Below are positions 11,347 through 23,285 of a stretch of DNA of 64,000 bases, in pieces. The stretch lies in the NCBI GenBank assembly GCA_951213105.1, contig OX578152.1:68674727-68738726 (forward strand), given 5' to 3'. The notes beneath the pieces are model-generated. The model was not told the origin of the DNA and did not search any database. It saw only the letters and a program-made list of their open reading frames with translations. This DNA is from Amaurobius ferox (Eukaryota; Arthropoda; Arachnida; Araneae; Amaurobiidae). Position 1 is the stretch's first letter; each line of letters starts with the position of its first letter. The translations under genes were made by a program, and so were the position numbers.

Positions 11347-14300
11347 GTTAATATTCATTGATTATTTCAAGTATAAAAAATAAAATTAAAATAGGTTCCA
11401 ATTGATGGGCAACTTATGATTAGCCGATTCATATCAAGCAGGACAATTAACCTGCAACAACACACTAAAGAAAAAGAATGTGAAAATGTGTAGTGAAAAA
11501 AACGAAGCATAATGCAGCCACCAGTCAAGTGGGCAACTGCTTATAATACTGTGCATAACTTGCCTATGTTAAAATGCATCCTTAAAACGTGACGTAACTT
11601 TTGAACCAAGTATCATACAAGCTTGAGACAAAATTATTTCAATAGAGCTGTGTGAAAACTTTAAAATGTATCTTAAATAAACTTTCTAAGTTAAAAATAA
11701 AAAAAAGATATAATGTTATAAGATTTGTAAAGTTAGTGATTCTGACATAATTCAATTCTTTTTATGGTAAAATTTCACTCGAGCTACAGAGGTGTGTAAT
11801 TGACATATATGTATGAGGTTTGATTTATCTGACAGATAATGATCTAACTTAAAATTCTTGTAAATTCTAATTTAAAAAAATTAGAATTTCTAATATTAAT
11901 TTGCAAAATATTTTTTTTTTTAAACTAAGCTACAGAGATATGCAATTGGCGATTTTTTTTTTATTAGGATTGATTTAGCTGACAGGCAATTAGTTAACTC
12001 AGAATCCTTTATAAGTTTAAATTTAAAAAAAATTTAATTTTATATTTATACTTATCGAAAAATTATTATTTTATACTTATTTGTATATTCTGGTTATTTA
12101 GTACAATATTTCCAAAAAAACAGTAAAAGATTATTCCCCCTCTATATGATGAGGAAATTGCACAAATTCACTTGCAGAGCTGAAAATAATTATTGGGTCA
12201 CTAGTTTAATATACATTAAAAATTGTCCCACAGACTAGCAGTAAAGTTTGTGATCATCAGAAGATGTTTACCCTTTACTGTGTCTGAATATTTCATTTAT
12301 GAAAAAATCTAATAAACTGATCATGAAGAATCAAAATTTTAAAATGAAATTTCATTTTTGATAGTGAAATTGAGTTTTTTCATGTTCTCTGTGATATATT
12401 TTATTTAAACTTCAGATTAATCTCACAATTTAACTGTAAAAAATAGATTTAAATAAACTTTAACATTTAATAACGTTAAAAGTTAAAATCAGAGGAACTC
12501 GAAATCATATGATTTTGAAGAAAAATTGTGCTTACTTTAATTTAAGATATAGATTTAAAATCAGATAATTATTTTTTGAATTACACACATTACTATAAGT
12601 TAAACTTCAGCATTCTTTCACAGACAAACTTTTAATCGTACATTTTTTAATCAAAGTGAATTTGAAAAAGAATTTATTACTCTTTTTAGAATGATGAAAA
12701 ATGGATAATTCATGCACTAATTAATAAACCCCCTCCCAATATTCACAATCACGGCGTAATTGAGCTCGGCTGCCTGTGCTTGTGTGTCAGTCTAATCTGT
12801 CAGATTCTTGCACTTTTCGAGAATGATGCCCCTCTGCTAACCATATAATCTCTTCATCATGAATATTATTGAAACAGTGCAATATACTCTACTTCTTTTA
12901 ATATGGATATATAACTTACAATTAAACAGTTCAGACACATCAGTTGTTATTGTTGTTACCTATTCCTGCTGACCTAGGATATACTAGACCAAGTCCATTA
13001 AGTTGTACACCCTCAAGAAGTCCATCACCAGACCAGGATCCCTAAAAAGATCATGCTTAACCAGCCCCAGACAAGAAAGGAGAAGCTAGACACATCTAAA
13101 ATGTATTATCTCTTAGATCAGATTTAAATTAATTCAATATTATCTAAAAAATATTTTTACTATTTTCTAATACTGTTGTATCTAGAAAGTTCCCAATAAA
13201 TTTTTTAATTCAAGATTTAGACTGAAAAGTGCATTTGAAGACATCCTGAACACATTCTGAACATTTTTGGAAATATTTCTATCAGTATATGTGTATGTAT
13301 CAGTAAATTGCACAAGTGCTCAAGAAACAAAACATAAGTATTTAAGAACGAATGCACGCATCACTATGAAATGCTGTATGTAGGTGTATTCTGTGAAAAA
13401 TTGTAAATATGTAGCTTAAACACATCTTTACCCGGTGAGCATACACATTTCTGCTTCGCAGATGCTTAATATTCTTTCGGCATGCTGCAAGGGCACAAGA
13501 ACCAAAAACCACTATGCCCTAATATAACCATATTTTATCGCCTACATATCCCTTTTGACCTCTATGTAAGTGTAATATATCCTAAACTTTATGGAATTAC
13601 CTGGCATTCCCCGGGTTTTAAATAAGCATCCACTATGTATAAATAATTAAATAAGCACTTACTGCTTAAATAATACCAATTTAAAATGGCTTCAATTAAA
13701 AAATTCCATGCTTCAAATCACATGTGCTCTTTTCAAAAACAAAAAATATGAGATTCACTATTGACTGTATATTCAACACACCATTCATGAAAACATTAAG
13801 GGAAGTAAATGGCTCTGGCCATTCTGAATATACTAGACACAGCTCCGTGGGCAGTGGCTTCAGTGATAGAACAGCCAGAAAAAAAAGAGCATGATTCCCC
13901 GGCTCATGGGAAAAACTTCAATTGTTAGAACAGCTTTGGCAGTAGAGTCCAAGATGCATTCCATTCATTAAAAAAAATCTATGAAATGACTGGGTTAAAA
14001 AATTTATAATTAATCAACAGATGGGTTTATGACAAAAAAAATTTCTGTAATAACCTGTGGTACATTTAGGAGCTACTGTTAAAATATGAATGTTGAATGG
14101 TATGTCAAATTTCATATAATGTAATATAAAAATCAGATATGTTTAAAATGCATGAAAAGTATATATTTTTTTAAAATTCATAAAAAATTGTCTATTCATC
14201 ATATGGACTTCATTCAAAGTTTGTTTGAAAGACAATTTTTTGATCTTTCGGATGGTGTCCAGATAGAAATTCTGTGATAATACTTTAGGTTTCTAAGAAA

Positions 14301-16287
14301 TTGGTTTGTGTAAATATCCACCTAAATTAGGCTAAAACATATAACTAAAAACTAATTCAAAATTTAAAATAAATAATTCCAAGGTGCCCCTGTGTACGTC
14401 AAGAAGTACCTGTGTACCAAATTCCATATTTCATAATCGTATAATGCTTAAACTTCGTACTACAGACTGCACACTCAGACAAACATCCTCTTTTATTATG
14501 TAAGATAAGCATGAATCTAAAACAATTCTTACTGTTTAAATAAAAGCACTCATATCTCCTAAAAAATTTTTAGAAATGTAAAAAGAAAATGCCACTCTCA
14601 AAAAAGAAAAACTTCACTAAAAAAATAGGAAGTTGTGCCTAAGAAAATGTTGTGATATCAAATTGCCTTTTACTTTTTATTTCTGGTACTTAATTAACAT
14701 TTTATAATAGTAATTTTTTCATATATATATGAAAATATAAGTATGTGAAATGTAAGTAAATTTTAGAACATGTTAATTACAGCCTTTCTCCCTATGGGTA
14801 CATTATAGCATGTTTCGGAAAATGAAAATTGTAACATTTTATGCCACCAGCAGCCTTTTATGCCACAGGCGGCCGGCCACCTTTTCAAAAAAAATATATA
14901 TATACACAATAAATTTATTATATATATATATATATAATTTTTCTTCATAACCATCTTAAATTGCCAATTTCTACACTCATTTAAAACAATAAATAAATAG
15001 TAGAACATATTTTGTGAAAATGTCTGGGAAAATAAATAGTTACAATTAAATTGCATACTCTAGTTTATAGTTTAGACATAATAAATTTATTTAAAACATG
15101 AAAAGATGGCCATCAAATATACATAATGTAATAACTTTAATTTTCAGAAGCAATATTATAATGTTTAAAGAGGAAGGGTTATAATTAACATGTTATACAA
15201 TTTACTTACATTATGAAAAATTAATTATTAACAAATGTTGAATAAGCACCAGAATTAAAAAGTAAGAGCTTGGCAATTTGATATCACAACTTTCTATATT
15301 TTTAATGGTGAGATATACATATATATTTAAGAGTTTATATATACATGCATAAGCAGAGTTTGCCAAAATGCATAATAATGAATATGGTATGCATCAAATG
15401 GCTGTTTATTCCATGGGCTTTTACCAGTACATAAAAGTATACATAATAGTTGTAACAATAAAATATACTTTTCCTTTGAGTTTTCCCACTTTCTTAATTC
15501 TAATTGATATATATATATATATATATAATTTTCTTTGTTTTTACCATATGACGCACTATTTCTTCATTAGAAGTTTACTGTAATAAAATGTACATCAATA
15601 CTTTAATAAACCTGCTAAGTTTTAATATGTTGTTATTCAGTTGCTTTCCCTTAACACACTTTATTGTGATAGTTTTTATTAATAAATAATGGGCAGTTTT
15701 ATTGTTCTTCAATTGATGAACAGTAAGTAGTAAGAAATAATGTTATTGATAAAATTATTTCTTACTACTTTCAAACAGTATGAATGTATTATCTTGATAA
15801 ATATAGTAATAAAATATTAACTATTTATTATAATATATCTGTATTTGTGAATAAAAACCTCCATTAGCAAAATAGCATAAGACAAAAATGTAAGGGTTGC
15901 AACCATTTTCAGAAGCAAAACAAGCATTCTTTGGAATAAAAAAAAACATCAGTCACTCCATAAAAGAAAAACATCTATAGATGCATGTTTTAATTAATAT
16001 TTAAAAAAATAATAGGTATTGCAATGTTAAAAAAAATTTCATATTCTATTACCCTTTTTAAAAAAAAAAAAAAAATACTCCCTACATTGTAAAATAACTA
16101 GGCAAAAAAAATTTCATGGCAATCTTTGTGCATAACCCAGGATTGCTGCAGAGCAGATTTTCCTATTAGAATTGCTTGCAGTCCTAACAGCTAAACAGGA
16201 TGTCTAAATGATTTACAGTGAAGCAAATTACTATTGAGAGACTTGGCATACTTTCAGGGTTTGGATACTCTAAAGCTGTAAATCTAC
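11347..16287 (+). other. FIP1L1 intron 2, main part
   Basis: This is nearly 5 kb of AT-rich intron. It contains TA microsatellites near 14891-14902, 14918-14935 and 15507-15526, and a perfect 16-bp-stem hairpin at 15725-15770. A GTTATTGTTGTTACC segment near 12943 resembles the reversed tail of a CAA-tailed SINE, but no body was recognised. No coding exon was seen. Confidence 0.55.
15725..15770. repeat. Perfect 16-bp inverted repeat (hairpin)
   Basis: AAGTAGTAAGAAATAA at 15725-15740 is followed after 14 bases by its exact reverse complement at 15755-15770. It lies in FIP1L1 intron 2. It could be a fold-back or MITE remnant or a chance AT-rich palindrome; no function is implied. Confidence 0.8.
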
Positions 16288-16303
16288 ACATGGTTGCTAT
16301 GCT

Positions 16304-16596
16304 GGGGCGCGGTAGCCCATTGGTTAGCGCGCTGGAGTTGCACTCGGTAGGCCCGGGTTCGATTCCAGCCACTGCCAAAACTGCCGCCGTGTTCATGCGG
16401 AGTACGATCACGTTAAACATGTGGGTCCGAAAGTCCTTCCGAGAGGTTGGTGGTAGGGGAAGGAGGGTACGGTCCCTGTGGATGCCTCCCCCCACTGGGT
16501 TCCGGTCTAAATTGGGTGGCACTTGCCGACCGTCCAAACAGTTACCTTACACCTTTCTATATGGTAGGTCGGACGGTCTGGGTTTCAACAACAACA
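16304..16596 (+). mobile_element. tRNA-derived SINE, copy 2
   Basis: This is the same family as the element at 9796. It has a tRNA-like head with an A box near 16312 and the B box GGTTCGATTCC at 16357-16367, then the common body and a short CAA-repeat tail. The 16-bp sequence ACATGGTTGCTATGCT is present exactly on both sides (16288-16303 and 16597-16612), a perfect target duplication typical of LINE-driven insertion and a sign that it is fairly young. It sits in FIP1L1 intron 2 in the sense direction. Confidence 0.94.
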
Positions 16597-16612
16597 ACAT
16601 GGTTGCTATGCT

Positions 16613-17332
16613 ACCATGAAAACTAAAAAATTATACATTATGTATGAATTTGGAAATTTTCTTCTATACGTTGTGCAATGTTACCTTGTAGTTCATAAAA
16701 GGTTTTTATTTTTAGCTTTTAAGGCCTTTACTAAGTTTTTTTCACAAAAGTCCTCTCCTGCTTTTTTTTACTGAAGTTTAAGTAATAATAATAATATAAC
16801 TTATGGGCAAATTACCATGATTCAGAAGAAAATCTGCAGTAGTACACTAGCTACATTGAAGAAAATGTACAAAAAAGAGAAAAACAGAAATGTTGAACAT
16901 AATCAAAAATTTGCCCATTCTACCTGTCACTCTCATATGCTGCCATTATGTATTATGCAGTAAAATGCATTTTGAAATTTATTTCTAGTCTTAAAATTAT
17001 GAAAATATAGAATAATTAATATTTAGTGATTTCATTAGAAAATTTTGTTAGCATTACAGTAGCCAACAGATGAATATTCTTGGCATATAGACTTCAACAT
17101 TAGTAATGCCACATGTAAAAAAACAAACTTTTAAACCTTTAATACCATGGCATTTCTTCCTAAAATGTAGGTACATGTAAATTCATTAATATTTAAGCTA
17201 ATTTACTTACATTTAACTATTAATAAATTTTCATTAAAATGAAAACCATTAATTTGCTTAAATATAAATCTAATGGTTTCATAGCAAAGCAATTAAGTAC
17301 TATTCTTTTCTCATTATGTATCTTTTATTTAG
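16613..17332 (+). other. FIP1L1 intron 2, distal part
   Basis: AT-rich sequence ending in the acceptor TCTTTTATTTAG. No feature recognised. Confidence 0.6.
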
Positions 17333-17659
17333 GTAACCATTGGTGACATTAAACCATCATCAACTACTTATCCATATGGAGGTGCACCTGTGAATTTGAA
17401 CATAAAAAAAGGAGGAGCATTTGCGACTGGGACTGGTGTTTCAGGTTCTAAAACTAAAGGAATAGATTTGGAAACTGTAGGGATTATCAATGGAGTTTCG
17501 ATGTATGAATTCAATCTGGACTCTATTGAAGATAAACCATGGAGGAAACCAGGTGCTGATATTACTGATTACTTCAATTACGGTTTTAATGAAGACTCGT
17601 GGAAAGCATATTGTGAAAAACAGAGAAAATTGAGAATAGATAACAATGTTACTCCTAAG
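17333..17659 (+). CDS. FIP1L1: FIP1L1 exon 3: conserved Fip1 motif
   Basis: The exon encodes residues 94-202 and is the diagnostic part of the gene. It opens with VTIGDIK and APVNLNIK, which match vertebrate FIP1L1. The Fip1 motif follows (about residues 143-192), including [20 protein letters not shown] and [12 protein letters not shown], almost unchanged from human. In the CPSF complex this motif binds the zinc fingers of CPSF30. The exon is 327 bases and phase 0 at both ends, with acceptor TTTAG|GTAACC and donor AAG|GTTTGT. The reading frame runs past the donor for 15 codons into the intron, so intron retention would give a short extra tail and then a stop. Confidence 0.97.
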
Positions 17660-18627
17660 GTTTGTTTTTTTCTATTTCAGTTTTATCTAATTTGTGTTCT
17701 ATGAGTGTATAGTTCATAAAATGCAGTTTTAAAATAATTTACAATGAAATATGGGTATTTTAACTCTTCAATTGCAGACCTTAAATAATTCAATGGGTGC
17801 ATGCAATTTTACAAATAATGCATGCATAAATAATAACTTTACTCCATTTACTAAGATATGCCCTTGATAAGCATTTTATATGCCTAAACAACAAAAAATT
17901 AACTGAAGTGTGGCCCAGCTCATACTAGAATCTATTTATAAATAGCTTGTGATTTTTTTATTTTTTTTTTGGTAAATTTTGCAAAAAAAAAATTAAAAGA
18001 TCTATTGTTGGTCCAAATGATCACAATTATAACATGTTACCCTTCATTTTAAAAGGCTTAAAAAATCTTTGGATTGATACCAAATTTGACAATGTACCCC
18101 CTGAGACACATAACATTATGAACACAACACAAAAATTGTATTGTAGCTATTTTGTTATTACAATGATTGAAACTGTTAAATTTCATGATCATTGAGACAT
18201 AAATAACCTCTTTTATGCATAATTATGTCAGATTTTGTCATATGCTGCCATGTTAAAAAATATAAAATTTCAAAATTTTCGCTCAAATTTCAAAAAATTC
18301 TATCTAGTTCTAGATTTTTGTCGACGAACCCCAATATAAAATTTTGTGAAAATCCATCAATATTTGTATCATATTATATCATGTACACAAGAAATCAACA
18401 TCGTGCACACAAGACATGTAGACATCATTCTAAAAAGAGTCAAAACATGTTCATGAGGTTCTAAAACATGCCTCAAAATTAAAAATTTTTGTTAAAACAA
18501 TACTTTCTCTATACTGCATTCTATATTATGAGAAAATAGTGTTTTGGCGTGTTTGCCATTGAAACAAAAGAAACTAAATCAAAAAAACTATGCTTTTATA
18601 AAAGTGGACTGTATTTAATGAACTACT
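17660..18627 (+). other. FIP1L1 intron 3, proximal part
   Basis: AT-rich intron. Bases 18004-18030 repeat a 27-base sequence found inverted at 327-353. No coding signal was seen. Confidence 0.55.
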
Positions 18628-18635
18628 ATACTGCG

Positions 18636-18934
18636 CAGGGTTCCCACTAAGTCAGGAAAAGAGGGAGAGAATTTCTCTCCTTCCAGAAAATTTTGGGAGA
18701 GATTTTCTGTCATAAGGAGAGAAACTTAAAATTTCATTTTTTTTTTTTACCATGCTAATTTAGAAAGTAATAAAAAAGAAAGCATTAACTTTAACTCATA
18801 TTCCTCAACATTTAAATTTTTTAATTCTTAAAACTACCATTCTTTTAACATTCTTACTAACATTCTTTTTAAAAATTAATTAGGAGTCGTTTAAGTATTA
18901 AGTAAGCACATTTTTGGTAATTGTATACCCCCCC

Positions 18935-18968
<34 letters not shown>

Positions 18969-20589
18969 TTAGCAAAAATACTCAAATTCCTGACTTCCCC
19001 CATGCTTAAGTTATGATTTTATTTGCTGACATAAAAACGTCTACATGGGTTGCTTTATGTAAAATGACTCACATGCGAATTTACGATTTTTTTGTCTGTA
19101 AACTGCAAAAGTCGAGGGCCGACTGTATTTACTTTATATTTTGATTTTTAAAATCATTTTATGATCAATTTTCATGCAGCAATAGCAATTAAAAACTTTA
19201 ACGATTTTTGATCGCCGAAGGCGAATATCGAAGAAAACTATTTCACTAGGCAAATAGAATTAGGTAATAATTTTGACTTGATGTTTGAAAATGGATTTTT
19301 TTTTTTTTTTTTTTTTTTTTATAAAACTTGCAGAACATAAGGGTTGCATCGTCCTTTTGTTGAATCTCAAGCCAGTCATGTGATTTTAGTCATTTTGTTT
19401 GAAAAGCATCTACTTTTTCTTTTTCTTTTCAAAATAGCCCTTTATTTCATAAATAATACGTTTGTAAAATAATTTTTCTGTATAAAACGCGAAACAATTA
19501 CAAACACTGTAGTCGATGCAAACAGATTGGAAAAGTGGGAAATATTTTTCAAATTAAACGAGATATGCCGAGGATCGCGTACAAATACAGATTTTCGTGA
19601 TGCTGCTGCAAAATAACCCTTCATTTTATTAATAATACGGTAGAAAAATGGTTTGGTTTTTATTTCTTGTATATTAAACGAAATAATTATAAAAACATTC
19701 AGTCGATGCAAATATATTGTAAAAATGGCAAAAAGATATTCATTGATCATCTCTCCTCAGAAACTGTGGGAATCGCTGTATGCTAACGCCGTTTTAACAA
19801 TCGCTGAGAAACAGATTTTCAGATGTAAGAAAGGAATGTAATGTATCTAATAAAAAATTCGTTGCTTTGCGACATTTTTGGAGCATATATGGCCTATTTC
19901 GCGACATTTTCGGGATTTTTGTAACCTGTAGACATACTGTGTACGGGAAAAAGGATTTTCGTCCGCAGAAAGAAGCAAATTTATCGAGTAAAACACGAAA
20001 AATGCAGGAAGTACTCGGAAAGAGCATAATTCAAATCCGTGAAAGAATCCTATAAAACAAAAAAAAGCAAAATTTTATTTGATGGAATTTGCGATCCGCG
20101 CAAGCGTGAGAGACACTTATAGATTTCTATAAAATATCTCGCTAATTAGAAACACGTAGTACTTTTAGTGTGCCCAAATCGCGATTGACTGCGATTCACA
20201 TGTAGCTACGGAATCGCGGTACGCAACTGCACGGGAATCGGTCCGCGATTCGCAACAACAAGACGACTGATCGCGATTTGCGGTCGCAAAGCAAACGGCC
20301 CGATCTACTGGCCGCGGGCGCCGTGAGACTGAAAGGATTCTGGAGAAATTTCGGTCGCAAGAAATGGCGACTTAGTGTAATAATTTTAGTCAGCAATGGC
20401 GACCTGGCCACCGCGAATCTGCATCTCTAGTCATCAGGCATCGGATTTCTCGGTATCCAATTTGAAGGAAAAAATAATTTTAGGCCGGAACTGGAGAGCG
20501 AGAAATTCTCGCACAGTCTAAATTTTTACGTGAGATTTTTAATCGATTTCGCGAGAATCTCGCGGGTTCGCGCTGAAATGGGACCCCTG
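18636..20589. mobile_element. Non-autonomous hAT element, copy 2 (FIP1L1 intron 3)
   Basis: The termini CAGGGTTCCCA and inverted CAGGGGTCCCA are the same as in the copy at 6297. A perfect 8-bp target duplication ATACTGCG lies at 18628-18635 and 20590-20597. The two copies share the whole interior: the CA tract (here about 18936-18965), the open stretch beginning DANRLEK near 19514, and the GC-richer right part with CGCGATT motifs and nested TCTCGCG repeats. The perfect duplication indicates a more recent insertion than copy 1. No transposase is present. Confidence 0.92.
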
Positions 20590-20597
20590 ATACTGCG

Positions 20598-22201
20598 ACA
20601 AATTAATACAAACGTCCATTGAGGACTTTTCAAATACAATTGCGGTTGCTGTTGGCGAAAATTATAAGAACACACTTGCATTGCCACATGAACTAGAGGA
20701 ACATAGAAATGCATGCTCATCTGTTTTCAGATTATGAAAAATTTATTGTTATACAATATAACACATGGACATAATTAACAGTGTAAGACCTTTAGCTTGT
20801 AAGCCACAACAAATAGTCTGAATAAAACTCATGTGGGCACTCTTTGTACATAAACTTTATATAACTTCATACATAAACTTCACATGTCACAGGTCCTCAA
20901 AATAAACTATTTTTGTTATATCCAAATATTTCACTTTTCCCAATCACTTCCATACTTTACTTTCCGTAGCAATCAACCGACCATGGCTAGTAATGCCCCA
21001 AATAAGCATCTGTCAGAGTGAAAACATAAACAATTTTTTCACTCTGAAAAATAAAAGAATCTGAAAAATAAATACGTCTTTAATAAGCAACATAAAAAGA
21101 TTGAATAAAATATCAACTAATTTCATAGGCAGAAAGAGCCTTCTTCTTCAGGATAAACCAGGCAAAGCACCAATACCAATAAGAGCAAGTATGTGCCTGT
21201 TGTTGGTACTGCTGTTCTGTCTGGTTTATCCTAAAGAAGGTGACTCTTTTTTGCCTTTGAAACCATCTGATATTTTATTTCACCTTTTTCTACTATTTAC
21301 TAATGAAGTATTTATTTTTCAAGTACAAGTATCTAAACATCACCTATTATTGCATATTTAATTTCATTTCTTAAATAAAATTTGCGCAGATGCTTTTTGT
21401 ACATGAACTTTAACATAACTTTGTGCTTAAATTTAATTTTTAGCAGGTTTACTAAATAAACCGTATTTAAACAAAGCACCAAATAGAGAACAACATAGAC
21501 TACGGCATCACCATCTTTACAGAGGCTATTTATATCAACACTATCTCTGTAGCGATGGTAATGATAGTGATAGCCCTTATCTTCAAATATTTCATATCTC
21601 ATAACAACGAACCAATGATTTAACATTGTACTTCAACAACTGAAAAAGTAATTTAAATTTTCAAAAAATTACTCAGAGGTTTCTCAGGACCTGGTCATGA
21701 GAAACCTCAGAGCGCCGCTTGAACCATCACTGTGCCGCTTGCAGACACACAAACATCTCTTATTATATAAAAAACAGATTACAAAACATTTTTGAAGAAA
21801 GAAAGCATGTGTCAGTTTTACTTTCAATATGTTTTCTAAAATCAACATTTCACCCAGTGTTTACTCAATTAAGGCAGAATTAACAATAAGTCTGTGGGAT
21901 TTGAAATCCATTCTATTTAAAAGTTGTTACAAAGATTTATTATTTTTAATTTCTTGAATAATTGTGATCCTTACTTAGTTTAATCCAATTTCAATTCTCC
22001 TCTTTCTTTCTATATCACTCCTTTATATTTTAAGTTCACAATCTTTTTTTCTCCCATCATTTTCCAAAATCTAAAAAATTGCGCCAAAAATATTCTTTAA
22101 GTACAATTCAACCTAAAAAGAATATCTATAAATATAATATGTTTGTTTGTTAGGCCTTGTCAACCTCTTTTATAGTTGTGTAATATTCTTCTTTATTTTA
22201 G
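20598..22201 (+). other. FIP1L1 intron 3, distal part
   Basis: Intronic sequence containing the long hairpin at 21133-21249. It ends in the acceptor TTCTTTATTTTAG. No other feature recognised. Confidence 0.55.
21133..21249. repeat. Long imperfect hairpin (about 117 bp, very short loop)
   Basis: The left arm starts AAAGAGCCTTCTTCTTCAGG and the right arm inverted starts AAAGAGTCACCTTCTTTAGG. Both continue into ATAAACCAG, and weaker pairing runs on through TACCAA to a centre near 21191. Small bulges break the stem. The size is that of a microRNA precursor or a small fold-back MITE; the sequence alone does not decide. It is in FIP1L1 intron 3. Confidence 0.65.
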
Positions 22202-22396
22202 TCTGTTCCCCTTGTACCAGGAAAAGATCAACAAATTCCTATTGCTACAGTTAATGAAAACAGCAAGTATTCTGGAATGGGCATGGTGGCCAAGAAGGCT
22301 GGGCCTCCCCCTGGCCGAAGAATGTCTGGGAGTATTGACGTGATATGTGGTGCAACCAGTGGAAGGCGCTCCGGATCTAAAGAAAATGTTATTCAG
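22202..22396 (+). CDS. FIP1L1: FIP1L1 exon 4: SIDVI block
   Basis: The exon encodes residues 203-267, from SVPLVPGKDQQ to KENVIQ. MSGSIDVICG aligns with the LPGAIDVIGQ block of human FIP1L1, which lies between the Fip1 motif and the proline-rich region. The preceding PPPGRR and the following SGRRSGSKENVIQ correspond to the basic stretch ending ENSNIQV in human. The human protein has more Ser/Thr-rich linker here than this exon provides. The exon is 195 bases, phase 0 at both ends, with acceptor TTTTAG|TCTGTT and donor CAG|GTACCA. Confidence 0.92.
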
Positions 22397-23238
22397 GTAC
22401 CAAATGTTTCATTTTTGATAAGTTTTGAATTCTGGAGTTTTACTTTATTGAGGGATATTTTTAAAATAGTTAATTTGTGTGAATAGATAATGTTTTCCCC
22501 TGTGATTCTTAATTGTTTATAAAGAGCCATTGTCACTCATTGAGAATTTGAGAACGTGGCCAGGCAACACTAACACTGCAAATATCAGTTCTTTTTAGTT
22601 TTCACATTTTTAAAGCATTTCGTATGGAGAAACAATGATAATTTCCAGAAAAATGCTGATCTATGGCATCAAATAATGGCTTGAATACCATGAGAGTAAA
22701 TGGTATCAAATTAGTATATAGGGGACAGTAAGGCACCTTAGGACACCTTAAATTTTAAAATCAAGTTTGATATTAAAATTTTGTTATTCTATGTACTACT
22801 AGATAGCCTTTCAGTGCATTTGCTGCTATATTTTGTAAGCTCTACTGCAAATGGGTGATAAGTTATCAATTTTTTTTTTTCGTTTTTATAACAGTCAAAA
22901 CTTTAAGGTAAATTTTATAGACAGTAACAATAGGATTAAAATTTAATTTATTTAAATAAAACTACATATCAAAGAAGCAGGCATGTTTATTGTAAAATTA
23001 GATCTAAAATGGTCCTTCTAGAATTTAAGCATGAGAGCCTTCATCTCTTAAAATGTTAGATTATTTTTCAGATTTTTTCACTATAAATTCAATACATGTG
23101 CATTGTATAAAATTAATTCTGTTTAAATTCAGACCCTTTTGTATCAGTTATTTAAATTTAGCACTATAACCTAAAATTTATCTCAGAAAATTTAATAATG
23201 TTTTAGCCATTGTTTTAGCCACTGTCTGAAAAAAAAAA

Positions 23239-23285
<47 letters not shown>

